From Apium graveolens (Eukaryota > Streptophyta > Magnoliopsida > Apiales > Apiaceae): a DNA stretch of 64,000 nt. Below are positions 10,752 through 20,799 of this stretch, one piece after another. The DNA is taken from assembly GCF_009905375.1 (NCBI RefSeq), contig NC_133653.1:90445671-90509670 (forward strand). The letters are read 5' to 3'. Each line of letters starts with the position of its first letter. Positions within the stretch are counted from its first letter, which is position 1. Below the pieces are notes generated by a model that was given only the letters and a program-made list of their open reading frames with translations, was not told the origin of the DNA and searched no databases. The translations under genes and the position numbers were made by a program.

Positions 10752-12194
10752 TACTCAGTATCTACAATAATAAAAGCGCAAAATAAACATTAGATTGTCT
10801 GAGTTAAAATTTTATGTTCATATGATTATGATATATTCGTAATATATCTCCCACTATTTTTTTTTTTATCAAATTAATAGCCCTAACTATTAATTCGGAA
10901 AGTATATCCCATAAATCTTTCTAGTGAGCCAAGATCCATATTTCGTCATGTTCTAAGTCAACCACTGGTATCCTTAAAACATGATTATTTAGGTAGACAA
11001 CAGTTGTCAATTATATCATATATAATTCTTGGATAATTTGGTGAACAACAATTGATCTTATCTATCTAATAGATTTTTAACCAAACTCTATGCTTCTAAG
11101 TTCATAATAGTTGAATATAACCGTTTATATTCACCTTATTATGATGACTCAGTTAAGTTAGACCCAATGATACAACGTCCGAATATAACCGTTTATATTC
11201 GTCGCATTTCACCATGATAGATAGGAGTCCCCTGCCACTGACAGCCCTTCCCCTTATCGATCTAGGATTTAATGAGTGTTCATTCATTGGAAAGCATCTG
11301 ATTAAAACTTAATATTTTTACTTAGGGATTTTAATTTAGAACGATCATGATCCTATCATAAAGAGATTCCCAATTTTTCCTTGAATAAAATACTTCAAAT
11401 CAATACTCGTCAATGGTTTGATTTCCAGGTAGTGGAGGAGTCACATCGGTCTCGCTTAAAACCCACAGCCTTACAAGTTCTATGAACCCGTTGTTGACAA
11501 AATCGCCCCATGTCAGAAATAAAGAAAATTCGTATTTTATTCCGTGTTTCATAAACACGAGAATCTCATGATCGTTTGTTAATTTTAAATCTTGAGTCGT
11601 TACAGATTTTATCTTGTTTAAAGGCATGGCATGGGTGATGTATCTAATACATACATACATCATTAATCTAATTAAAACATGCATTTTTCTACTCTACACA
11701 TACTATTTATACATCATATGAAAAGTACGTAAAGTAAACGTGCAATAGTTATGGCCCAATCCTATGTGATCTTTTCAGGCTAATGAAAAGATCAAGGTCA
11801 ATCTATGGTGTAAAAATAACTATTACATATGTCTTCTCTATTGCTTCCATTGTCTCCTTGGCCTCCATAGGATGCCTCCTCTTTCCCTTGTCCTTCTAGG
11901 ATGTTACATTAAGAATTATACTAATGAACTTACAAAAGAACTCGAGTTACATTCGAGATAAAACAACTACAAATAGAAAACGACATGCAAGTCGTATTTA
12001 TTACAAACCAAAAGAATAAACCATTACAACTAAGGTCTTAAGGCCATAACTATGCACCATGCTCAGTAACCATTAAAGAACATGATAGATCATATAAAGA
12101 TGACATACTATTTATCACTTATCATGATCCAATCAAGAATAATAAATAAGTAAAGCATATGTCATAAGCACAAATTAAAAACGAAACCCTAACC

Positions 12195-12265
12195 ACGCGG
12201 TTCGACCTCCGCGGTGAGGTCGCTGGGGGGGTTCGGGGGGGCAGCGAGCCCCCCGATGGCGGAAA
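12195..12265. other. GC-rich hairpin island in the leader of H
   Basis: An abrupt GC block in AT-rich sequence. GACCTC/GAGGTC pairs at 12204-12221, and GGGGGGC/GCCCCCC closes a 5-base loop at 12236-12254. An alternative stem CGCTG/CAGCG (12221-12225 with 12242-12246) would compete with the second hairpin. Runs of seven G on the plus strand could also form a quadruplex in DNA. Function unknown; dimerisation, packaging or translation control are possibilities. Confidence 0.6.
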
Positions 12266-12476
12266 TTTTTGCAAAATCAAGTATCAGAATACTAGAAAAA
12301 CATGTATCAGAATACTATTCCAGAAGCATGTATCAGTATACACACGATCCATATCCCAGTTACCAAAAACGTGTATCAGTATACATATTTTAAGAGATCG
12401 CATACATATGAGTTATGGCAGATCTTAAACATACTAGTATCATCATATAGATCATTAACAGATTCATCATATCATT

Positions 12477-12537
12477 CATATAACATAACTGTTATCATGG
12501 CAGACTCATATAACATAACTGTTATCATGGCAGACTC
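12477..12537. repeat. 30-bp tandem duplication in the leader of H
   Basis: Two adjacent copies of a 30-bp unit containing TAACATAACTGTTATCATGG, starting at 12481 and 12511. They lie about 80 bp from the PBS. Confidence 0.75.
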
Positions 12538-12595
12538 ATCAAACATGCATACTTGTAAAAATACAGTAAACACGTAACCAAATCAGCCCCTTATA

Positions 12596-12613
12596 CACGT
12601 AGCTCTGATGCCA
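12596..12613 (-). other. Primer-binding site of element H
   Basis: The minus strand reads TGGCATCAGAGCTACGTG one base inside the 5' LTR. The core differs by one base from TGGTATCAGAGC, the usual complement of the initiator tRNA-Met 3' end. The same core is seen beside the other elements here. Confidence 0.88.
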
Positions 12614-12614
12614 T

Positions 12615-14146
12615 TGTTGGGTTCCGAAGGCATAAAACGCAGCGGATAAACGTAAATAAAACAAAAATTCGAAACCCAAAAACAGGATCCATGTATAATT
12701 ATGGGCAGATTATGGAGATAACGAATCATACCTTTCAAGAGATTAACTTTTACGAACTCAACGGAGATCCTAGCTATCACGCTTTGTGTCTACCTCTCGG
12801 AGAAACACCTCTATGGTATCCACACGAGCACCTTCAAGAACGTCTCACGAACTTGACTACGGAATGGATGTACTAGCCTCCTTCTTGACGATCTGAATTG
12901 CCTCTGCCTCTCTTTGCTGCTAGGGTTTTCTTAAAAAACGTTCAAGCCTCTTTAACCTCTCATTATCTATTTATAATGACTGATTAAAAAGGCCCATAAT
13001 AGCAAAGCCCAACCCTAGTAGGTATTGGATTAAATAATAAAAACGAATTTCTATTATTTAATTAATAACTAAGTCATACTTAATTATTATGGGCAAAAAC
13101 ATTCCTTTTAATTCGAATTTATATTATCTCAATTAAGTCTTACTTAATTATAATAAAATTCAAATAATCATCAATTAATTTAAATCCATAATTTAAATTA
13201 ACTATTCCATTAAGTGCTCTATTTGTGCGACCCTATAGGCTATTATTTAATTGGAAATAATTTTATTCTCTAATAAAATTATAAACAATGAGCGGTATCT
13301 AGTAATACATCATTGTTACCCAATTAAACAATAATTAAATCGTGATTAGATAAAACCTTTCGTGATTAATGTTTTTTTTGTGTAATATAATCCCTTTAAC
13401 CATACATATTATAGATTAAACTCGAGGCATGTATTTAGTCATCCTCTTCAACATTTAATCTGGGTTTACTTGATGCATGAGTAGATTATTGAAACAAATC
13501 ATTATTTGAGCATGGCCATGCTTTTATAATCTCACTCAATCAAGAGGCCAATAATATCTCTCCTAATTATAGGAGGGTTAAATCCTTTATCTATCATTCA
13601 TATTTCTCATACGACTCATGATATACCCGATGTCCACTTTTATCATCACCCGATCAAAAGTAACTTTTAATGTAGTCAAAGTATATTAATCCTCGTATAG
13701 AAATATAATGATTTCAAGTCAAAGGATCGTTACACCATTATCACTGTGAGTCTTTCTTATGACTTTATTAAACATGAAGAATCTCACTGTGGGTCTGTCC
13801 AGTACCATGTACTCTCACATGTACCTATGTATTGACTTCAGTATCCCCATACTTATAACCAATGAGATGTGGTTATCTTGTCAAACAACATACTAGTCTA
13901 TCTATGTATTATTATTGTCCTATATAATAATACTCGACTAGGGACCTTTAAGAATATGATATATTATATAATCTCAAGTTCAAGTCATGTACTTAAACTA
14001 TACAATTTGTATCATGATTCTAAGGACATTTATTATGCTAACAAAATATCGCAGTAATTAAGGTCATAATAAATACATTTATTGAATGATCAACTGACAT
14101 AAAGATAAAAGAATAATGTATTGCCTCTAGGGCACCTACACTAACA
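12615..14146 (-). repeat. 5' LTR of element H (promoter LTR)
   Basis: 1532 bp, terminal TG...CA on the minus strand, differing from the 3' LTR only at 13379 (T against C) by my reading. It should hold promoter and polyadenylation signals. It is flanked outside by the target duplication GTTAG. Confidence 0.95.
12967..12975 (-). promoter_or_regulatory. Putative TATA box of the H LTR
   Basis: The minus strand reads TATAAATAG, followed about 30-50 bases later by AAAACCCTAGCAGC, a composition common in plant 5' leaders. It would place U3 at roughly 13000-14146 and R/U5 in the last about 330 bp. Inferred from sequence only. Confidence 0.5.
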
Positions 14147-14151
14147 GTTAG

Positions 14152-14245
14152 GACACTCTATCGGATCCACAATCTGATCTCCAATAAGTAATAAAACACC
14201 ATCGTTGTTGCTCCTCAACCTCAGGGTTCGGAGTCCCGCTACCAT
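14152..14245 (-). pseudogene. G1 gag-like N-terminal remnant, first part
   Basis: A minus-strand ATG at 14245-14243 opens a frame that runs into element H and resumes in frame at 5245 once H and one GTTAG copy are removed. The first residues (MVAGLRTLRLRSNNDG) do not resemble a Gag I recognise, so it may be an accessory N-terminal ORF. Confidence 0.5.
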
Positions 14246-14410
14246 ATACGATAACGAACTATGCTTCTATCACGATATTCATAAGGTTTCCCGTAAGGGT
14301 TTTTAACTTTCAGTACTACGCTAGGTAGTCAAACTATGAACTTGGCAAGAGTTCTTATTATCTTAGTGAACTTATTATTTTAATGTCACATCATCTCTGA
14401 GGTTTATAAT

Positions 14411-14427
14411 GCTTAGCTCTGATACCA
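14411..14427 (-). other. Primer-binding site of G1
   Basis: The minus strand reads TGGTATCAGAGCTAAGC four bases after the LTR end GGTGTTACA. It is complementary to initiator tRNA-Met. It marks the adjoining LTR as the 5' LTR. The stretch 14246-14410 is leader without recognisable features. Confidence 0.88.
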
Positions 14428-14431
14428 TTTC

Positions 14432-15518
14432 TGTAACACCCCCAAATCTGGGGTCGGGGATCTGCGTTGTCACGAGTTCCATTTCCATTAATAACACTTA
14501 ATCTTAATAAACAATCAACTGCTGCGTACTGTGACCCCACAATATACACACACACACACCACAAGTTATAGTCTCAGAGATAAATACCAAAAATAACACA
14601 AGTCATTTTATTCCACAATTATAAGCCATTACACCTCAAAAGGGGTTTATGAATAAATTACATATTTTTGACATTATTACAATTCAAAAATATACATAAG
14701 TCTGGTACATCAAAATTTGAAAGCCTAGCCTATTGGTAGTTCCTACCTCAGCTACAACGGCATAAACGCCTACAGGAAACTGCGGAACATTTCTTATCCA
14801 CTCGCGAATTGGGTGATTGGTCCTGTTCATCTTGTCTAGCTGTTGTTGTGTGATGAAAGAATGAAGCAAGGGTGAGCCACAAGCCCACCAAAATAACATG
14901 TATAATAATTAACAATATATGAGCATTCTCATAGTACTCATGAAAGTCTTTGTCAACCAGAATTGAACTAATTTTGATATCTTAACGCGACCAAGTCACA
15001 AAATAATCAGTATATATGTATATATACTTTTCAAAATCTTTGAAATCCTTTTTCATGCATAATAAACATAGAGTTCCAGTCTATAACTGTATAAAAATAT
15101 CGTTGCAAGGTGATCTCATATATCTAACCTTGTCTCAATGTTTTTCTGAAAATTTTTGTCATGCATAAGATAATCATTTACTAGATATAAGTTAAAAAGA
15201 TGAAGTCACAAGATACTCCCATATACTTATATCTTTTTCGAATACTACTTGAACTACCACCGTTCAAGCTATAATCAGTTTCAAAAGTTCATCACATAGA
15301 TGAGACTACAAGATAAGACTTGAATAGATTCAATAATGAAGTTACTAGATACTTCATTAATTCCCGATATATATACACACCTATATATATATATATATCT
15401 CATACATTCCTTGAAATCCTCTATTATGAAAAGTATAAATAGAGTTATAATACCCAATAAATTTGGAACGAAGAGAATTTTGGCATAAACCCGATATCTT
15501 GCTGATCAGGAAAAGATA
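14432..15518 (-). repeat. 5' LTR of G1, gag-proximal part
   Basis: It begins on the plus strand with TGTAACACCCCC, matching the terminus of the solo LTR at 59148. Sequence from 14567 onward aligns with 1-950 of the 3' LTR at high but imperfect identity, with small indels. An AC microsatellite lies near 14546-14559. It is interrupted at 15518 by element A and resumes at 32316. Confidence 0.9.
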
Positions 15519-16126
15519 TGTTCGATATATTTGATAATGTCATGTCTAATATGATATGTGTTTAGTTTTCAGATCTTACTTAAATAGGACAAATCAGTAC
15601 TTAACTGGAAATCAGCACTTATACTGAAGTCAGAACTTAAGTGGACGGAACTTAAGTTATCAGGAGATATTTATCAAGAGATAATATCAGGACTTAAGGG
15701 GGACTTTCAGATAAGGAAGGCGGCTCATTGAAAGGAAAGAAGATCAAGAAAAACACAAGAAGAGATATGCATGAAGAAGGAATTCTATGAAGAATAAAAT
15801 ACTTGGAAGAAAAGATATCTGATTGATATATTTTAGGAAGCAGAATTATATTCCATATCAATTAGCGATTATCTTGTAACTGTGTAGTATATAAACAGAG
15901 ACATAGGGTTTACACTATAAGTGTTATCATTATCGAGAATAATATTCATTGTAACCCTAGCAACTCTCGTGATAATTTGTTCATCACTGAGAGAGGGCAG
16001 TTCCATATTGTAACAGAGTTTATTATATTGAATAAAGTCTATTTTCTGTTATTTATGTTCTTTAATTCAATTTGATTGTGCTAAGCACTGTATTCAACCC
16101 TCTTCTACAGTGTGTGTGACCTAAAA
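15519..16126 (+). repeat. 5' LTR of element A
   Basis: Starts TGTTCGATATATTTG and ends in CCTAAAA, against CCTAACA in the 3' LTR. U3 carries repeated ACTTAAG-type palindromes (15597-15700). A TATA box TATATAAAC lies at 15888-15896. Confidence 0.9.
15888..15896 (+). promoter_or_regulatory. Putative TATA box of the A LTR
   Basis: TATATAAAC in the middle of the LTR, conserved in the 3' LTR at 32072-32080. It precedes the sequence that would be transcribed as R/U5. Confidence 0.5.
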
Positions 16127-16128
16127 AG

Positions 16129-16140
16129 TGGTATCAGAGC
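16129..16140 (+). other. Primer-binding site of element A
   Basis: TGGTATCAGAGC two bases after the 5' LTR, complementary to initiator tRNA-Met. Only about 40 bases separate it from the gag start. Confidence 0.9.
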
Positions 16141-16182
16141 AGATTTGTTAACACACAAACAGTTTAAGATCCATAAACAATC

Positions 16183-17290
16183 ATGTCTGAAGCAGAAACT
16201 CCAACCAAGTCCACCAAAACTGAAGAACCTCCAAAGACTCAAATCCATAGTCGGTATGAGACTACTAGAGTTCCCATAATGAAACCATCTGAATATCCCA
16301 TATGGAAGGTGAGGATGTCTACATTTCTGGAAGCTACAGATCCAGAATATCTTGACAGAATCAATGAAGGACCACACAAGCCAACCAAACTCGCAGTTGC
16401 AGTTGCAGGTGAAGCAGCAAAGTCTGTACCAAAGGAGAAGAGTGATTACACTGCTGAAGATATCGCATCAATTCCTAAGGATGCTAAGGTACGATACTTG
16501 CTGCATTGTGCCATTGATAATGTAATGTCAAATAGGGTAATAAACTGCAAGACTACAAAGGAGATATGGGATGCCTTGGAGACAAGATGCCCGGGAACTG
16601 ATTCAATTAAGAAGAATAGGAAGACTATACTCACTCAAGAGTATGAACACTTTGACTCAAAGCCTAATGAGTCATTGACTGATTTATTTGACAGATTTGT
16701 CAAACTCTTAAATGATTTGTCACTAGTTGATAAGGAATATGATCTTGAAGATTCAAACCTTAAATTCCTGTTAGCTCTTCCTGAAAGTTGGGATTTGAAG
16801 GCCACAATTATAAGAGACAACTATAATCTTGAAGAAATAACTCTTGATGAAATTTATGGGATGCTCAAGACTCATGAACTTGAGATGGAACAAAGAAGCA
16901 AGAGGAAAGGAGGAAAGTCAAGGACAGTTGCTCTTAAGGCTGAGGAGGAATCCCCCAAAGCAGCTACCTCAAGGAAAGGCAAGGGAAAAGCTCTCATCAC
17001 AAAGTCTGATACTGAGTCATCAAGTTCTGATAGTGATGATGACTCAGAAACTGAAAGCTTACCTGAGATGGATGCTGATGAAGAGATGATGAAGCTGTGC
17101 GCTCTTATGGTGAAAGGAATCACAAGGATTGCATACAGAAAATTCAGGAAGGGAAAGAAGTTTTCCAGGAACGGTGCAAGTTCTAATAAAAAGAGTTTCA
17201 GAAAATCTGAAGGCAAAGGAGGGAAGTCTGACAGAGGAGATTACACAAATGTCAAATGCTACAACTGTGGTGAGAAAGGCCATATATCTC
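16183..17290 (+). pseudogene. gag: Gag of element A, N-terminal part, split by element B
   Basis: About 369 codons from ATG at 16183. The N-terminal copia Gag region contains YPIWKVRMSTFLEATDPE and a UBN2-like section (KEIWDALETRCPGTDS). A serine/aspartate-rich linker (about 280-300) and a basic stretch follow. The first half of a CCHC knuckle, CYNCGEKGH, ends at the insertion point. Element B enters between the histidine and the last cysteine; the frame continues at 25274. The codons apparently present from 17291 to 17325 belong to the LTR of B and are not gag. Confidence 0.88.
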
Positions 17291-18948
17291 TGAAAGGAAT
17301 ATGTCCTAAGTCCAATCATGTATGAGGATTTAGGAATAACTTTTATGTAATCTGTTTTGATTTCATTGATATTAATAAAAGACTTGTTTTGTTTTTATTA
17401 CGGGCTTTATCTATTTAAGTATTTAAATAAGATATACCATAGTTTAGAGTAAAGCTTTTTATGGATTATGATGAGATCATAATAGTGAGACCTAAAAGTT
17501 GATAACTCTAAACTTAAATAGTTCCTGGTCGTAGGATTACTAACTGGTAATTAATAATCCGCAAAGATCGGTACATACTATGCTTGCTTCATTATGAAGG
17601 ATGTCTGTTCTCATAGACATTTGTGTGGTGACACTATAGCTAGTATGCAGGTGCTTATTATAGAATAAGTTCACTAAACATGACTCGCCCAGCTGAACAA
17701 CTGATGGAGTTCACTCACGTGTCAGCAGTTGTTCACATAGTGATAGTTGTACAAGTATCCTTAGACTTGAGGTCATCATAGTCATCTTGCGTATACTGAA
17801 CTATGCTTTGGTTTAGTTCTTAGTCTCCAGGGACAATTATTAGGGCTCTACTGGGTATAGGAATTTGTACACGAAGATAGTGTATGATCAATAAATAATC
17901 TACCCCTTCCAGTGAAGGAAGCGAATGTTCAAGGCTGATCCCCTTATGCTAGTTCAGGAATCTCTGGCCAGAGTGAATGAAATTAGAAAGGAGTTTCTAA
18001 TTTGCATAGAACTAAGCATAGTAAATGGTAAGCAAGTGATTGAATTAGATAGGCTTGACACGAGATCCATGCCTTGTATTTAATCGGGACATTGTAGGGT
18101 AGAAGGAGTTTATTGTACGGTAACTATTCACTGAATAGGTTCTTGGTATTCTAAGTAGTGAATTCATATTATCCGGATAGTCGCGATATGCTGAGAAGTA
18201 TCCCTCACGATGTGGAATAAATGTGATTAATTAATTAATTATATTTAATAAATTAGAGATATATAAATAATGATAAAATAGTTTTATTATTATTTATTTC
18301 TACTACTGGCTTAATATTGAACCTACATGGTCACACCATAAAAAGAGAATGATTTAATGGTGGAGGAATTAATTAATAATGGCTAATAATTATTTATTTA
18401 TGAAATAAATAATTAATTGGAAAATTTAATAATTGATTAAATGAGATTTAATTGATTATAAATTAATTAAGAAAAGTTCTTCATATTATTAATTAAGGAT
18501 TTAATTTTTGGAAATTAAATCAAGAGAGAGAATTATTTCTAAAGTGTTTAGAAAAAGGATTAATAATTAAAAGGTGTTTTAATTATTAATGAGAATAATA
18601 AATGGGATAATAATAATAATATTTATGGGAAAATTTCAGCTGAAAATTTTGCCTATAAATATACTATTATAAACCCTATTTTGATTCGAACCCAAAAACC
18701 CAAAAGTTTTATAAAACTCAATTCTCTCCACCTCCTCCTCCTCCTTAACGTCGTTTTCTTGGTGGATACCGGTGGAGTGCTTCACGTTTGAGGAGCAGCT
18801 ACTAAGGATTTCCGAACGTTGCTTTTGGATCGCATATTAAAGGTTAGTAATCGATCCCTACGTTTTTACTACGATTTATATGCTTTTATTTGGATTTTAT
18901 GTGTGTAAAAGTGTTTTACCTTGCCCCCGCTGCGATTAAAATCCAACA
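17291..18948 (+). repeat. 5' LTR of element B
   Basis: 1658 bp, starting TGAAAGGAATATG and ending AATCCAACA. A TATA-like box CTATAAATA lies at 18653-18661, shortly before AAACCCTA and a CT-rich leader-like stretch. Very AT-rich in U3 (18220-18620). Confidence 0.92.
18653..18661 (+). promoter_or_regulatory. Putative TATA box of the B LTR
   Basis: CTATAAATA, repeated at 24973-24981 in the 3' LTR and at 36574-36582 in the 5' LTR of C. The 3' LTR of C has the altered form CTTTAAATA near 43924. Confidence 0.5.
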
Positions 18949-18949
18949 A

Positions 18950-18966
18950 TGGTATCAGAGCTTAGG
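18950..18966 (+). other. Primer-binding site of element B
   Basis: TGGTATCAGAGCTTAGG one base after the 5' LTR. The same 17-mer occurs at 36864 in element C. Confidence 0.9.
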
Positions 18967-20799
18967 TTGTATGCATATAGATCTGTGGTAAAAATTTCAG
19001 AATTTTATGTGCTTGTATGAATTAATTATGATTTTTACAAGTTATATCATGGATTAATTTTGTCTGATGAGAAATCGTTTCTCAGAATAATTTTGAATGT
19101 TGATCTGGGTTCTACAAGTGTTGTAGATCGTTTGGGTATTTTTTTTTATAATTTTATGATGTATAGATTTTTTTATTATGAATTTTTGAAGTTGTTGCAA
19201 TTAAAATTCGTAATTAAATAAGTATATATATTTATATTCTGTTGTATATATATATATATATGTTTGTATATCTGCTGTTGTACTGCACTGCTGTGGACTG
19301 CTGTACTTTTGTTGATGGCACGGAAGAAGACAGAGAAGGTACGGCGGCACGCTAATCGAGAAAAGGCGGCTGCTGCAAGAAAGAAAAAAAAAGGGGTGTC
19401 GCGCATTCCGGGAATGCGTTACACCCTGTGGCGCATTCACGAAATGCGTTACACCTTTTAATTGGTTAAAAGGGTTGTAACGCATCACCGGAATGTGTTA
19501 CAGGGCTTGTAACGCGTTCTTGCAATGCGTTACAGCCCGATTGTCCACATTAAAATTGATTTTCTGGGAGTTTCGTAACTCCGTTTTAGGCGTGCAATAT
19601 ACCGTTGGATTCGTTTTTCCGAGACGGATCTAATGGAGTGATCAATTTTAGTTTATATAAAAGTTTTGAACTGTTTATATTTCCGAAAGTGTTTTAAAGC
19701 TGTTTTTAACTGTTTTAACTGCTTTTAAATGCTTCATGTGATACATAGAGATGTATAATGCTTAGACCAATATGCTAGATGATGTAACATGCCTAACTTG
19801 ATGTTTATTCATGCTTATATATGTGATATATGCTTAGTTTATCATGTGATGATAGATTTAGGTGAACTTAAATGAACATAAGGCGTTTGTTAGACAACCT
19901 AGTATAGTGAAATTGTTTCATAACCTTAAGAATAATATTATGAATACAATCATGAGATTCTTGTGTTTATGAAACACGTAATTGAATATGAATTTTCGAT
20001 ATGAGAGAAAGGATGATTCTGTCAACAACAGATTTCTATCTGTAAGAAAGGGTTATTAAGTGACGCCTCTTGACAATGCTCCACCCGATCTGGGAATCAT
20101 CTGATTATTGATTATTGATTTGAAATATTTAATTTAAAAGGAAGAATCTCTTTATAATATGATTATGATTGTAACGTAATATAATCCCTCTAAAATTAAA
20201 TAATATCAAGTAGTAATTGGCCAATGATACAATGGGCTTGTGTCGGTCATAGCCTTCCAACATGATAGAAAGTAGTTCTTATTTTTGAATCATTGTCGGT
20301 TCGTGCTACAGCCGAGGGCTTTGATTTCGAAATAAGAAATACTTGTCTATTACATAGAGATGTGTACATTGAATAAGAATCTAAAGGTTGGTACGTGCCA
20401 CAGCCGTGGGCCTTTGGGGACTGATTCAACTGTACGGAATGTTGGGTTAGACTTGACTTAGAATATTGAGTTTTTCGTGCCACAACCGAGACTCAATTAT
20501 TTAAGAGGCTAAAGTTTGATTAGGGAATAACATAAGATATAATTGACAAGAGTTGTCTGCCTATTGAACATTACATTGCGGTTCATGCTACAGCCGGGTT
20601 TGTGTAATGGAATGTAGGATCCCTATTCCCACTAGCATTATGAATGCTTAATTTTTCACGTAGGGGGTTGAATAAATTAGGTAAACTAGTGGGAGCCACT
20701 TATGAATAAAGACCCGATTCATATAGGGTTCTAAAATGAAATCGAATATTTGCTAAGTGTTGTTATGTGTTTATCATTTACAGATTTACTTTGTATGTT
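18967..20799 (+). other. Untranslated leader of element B with two hairpin arrays
   Basis: About 1.83 kb without a credible gene. Array 1 (about 19395-19545) has four palindromic units built on GCGCATTC..GAATGCGTTACA. Array 2 (about 20276-20610) has four hairpins whose loops carry CGTGCYACAGCCG at 20302, 20394, 20476 and 20584. A GTGTTT/AAACAC hairpin lies at 19963-19977 and GACAA/TTGTC at 20545-20557. All of this is conserved in the leader of C. The 60- to 95-codon frames here lie in microsatellite-like or repeated sequence and are not supported. Confidence 0.75.

Larger units (their letters stand above)
10752..12595 (-). other. Untranslated leader of element H
   Basis: About 1.84 kb between the PBS and gag, long even for a copia element but usual for BARE/Angela types. 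Reading toward gag it holds a 30-bp tandem pair (12477-12537), four GTATCAGWATAC units (12281-12384), a GC-rich hairpin island (12195-12265), a GTGTTT/AAACAC hairpin (11544-11558), two copies of a 20-bp palindrome (11113-11132, 11181-11200) and a GACAAC/GTTGTC hairpin (10996-11008). A 94-codon frame at 11400-11684 is doubtful. Parts align with the leaders of B and C. Confidence 0.8.
5246..14146 (-). mobile_element. Element H: young Ty1/copia retrotransposon, Angela/BARE type
   Basis: Complete minus-strand element of 8901 bp with two 1532-bp LTRs, PBS, long leader, one gag-pol frame and a polypurine tract. Flanking 5-bp duplications GTTAG lie at 5241-5245 and 14147-14151. The LTR begins on the minus strand with TGTTAGTGTAG and then TGCCCTAGAGGCAATA, the latter resembling the LTR start I know from barley BARE-1 and wheat Angela. 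The long leader, LTR size and protein sequence also fit that lineage (inference). It interrupts the gag-like ORF of G1. I found a single LTR difference (C at 6010, T at 13379), so the insertion is recent. Confidence 0.95.

Noticed and set aside
12183..12265. tRNA-like gene in the GC-rich block of the H leader
   Set aside because: The hairpins do not form a cloverleaf with A and B boxes or an acceptor stem.
19176..19488. Overlapping 65- to 95-codon ORFs
   Set aside because: They lie over a TA microsatellite and the palindromic leader array of B; no counterpart frame is kept in C.
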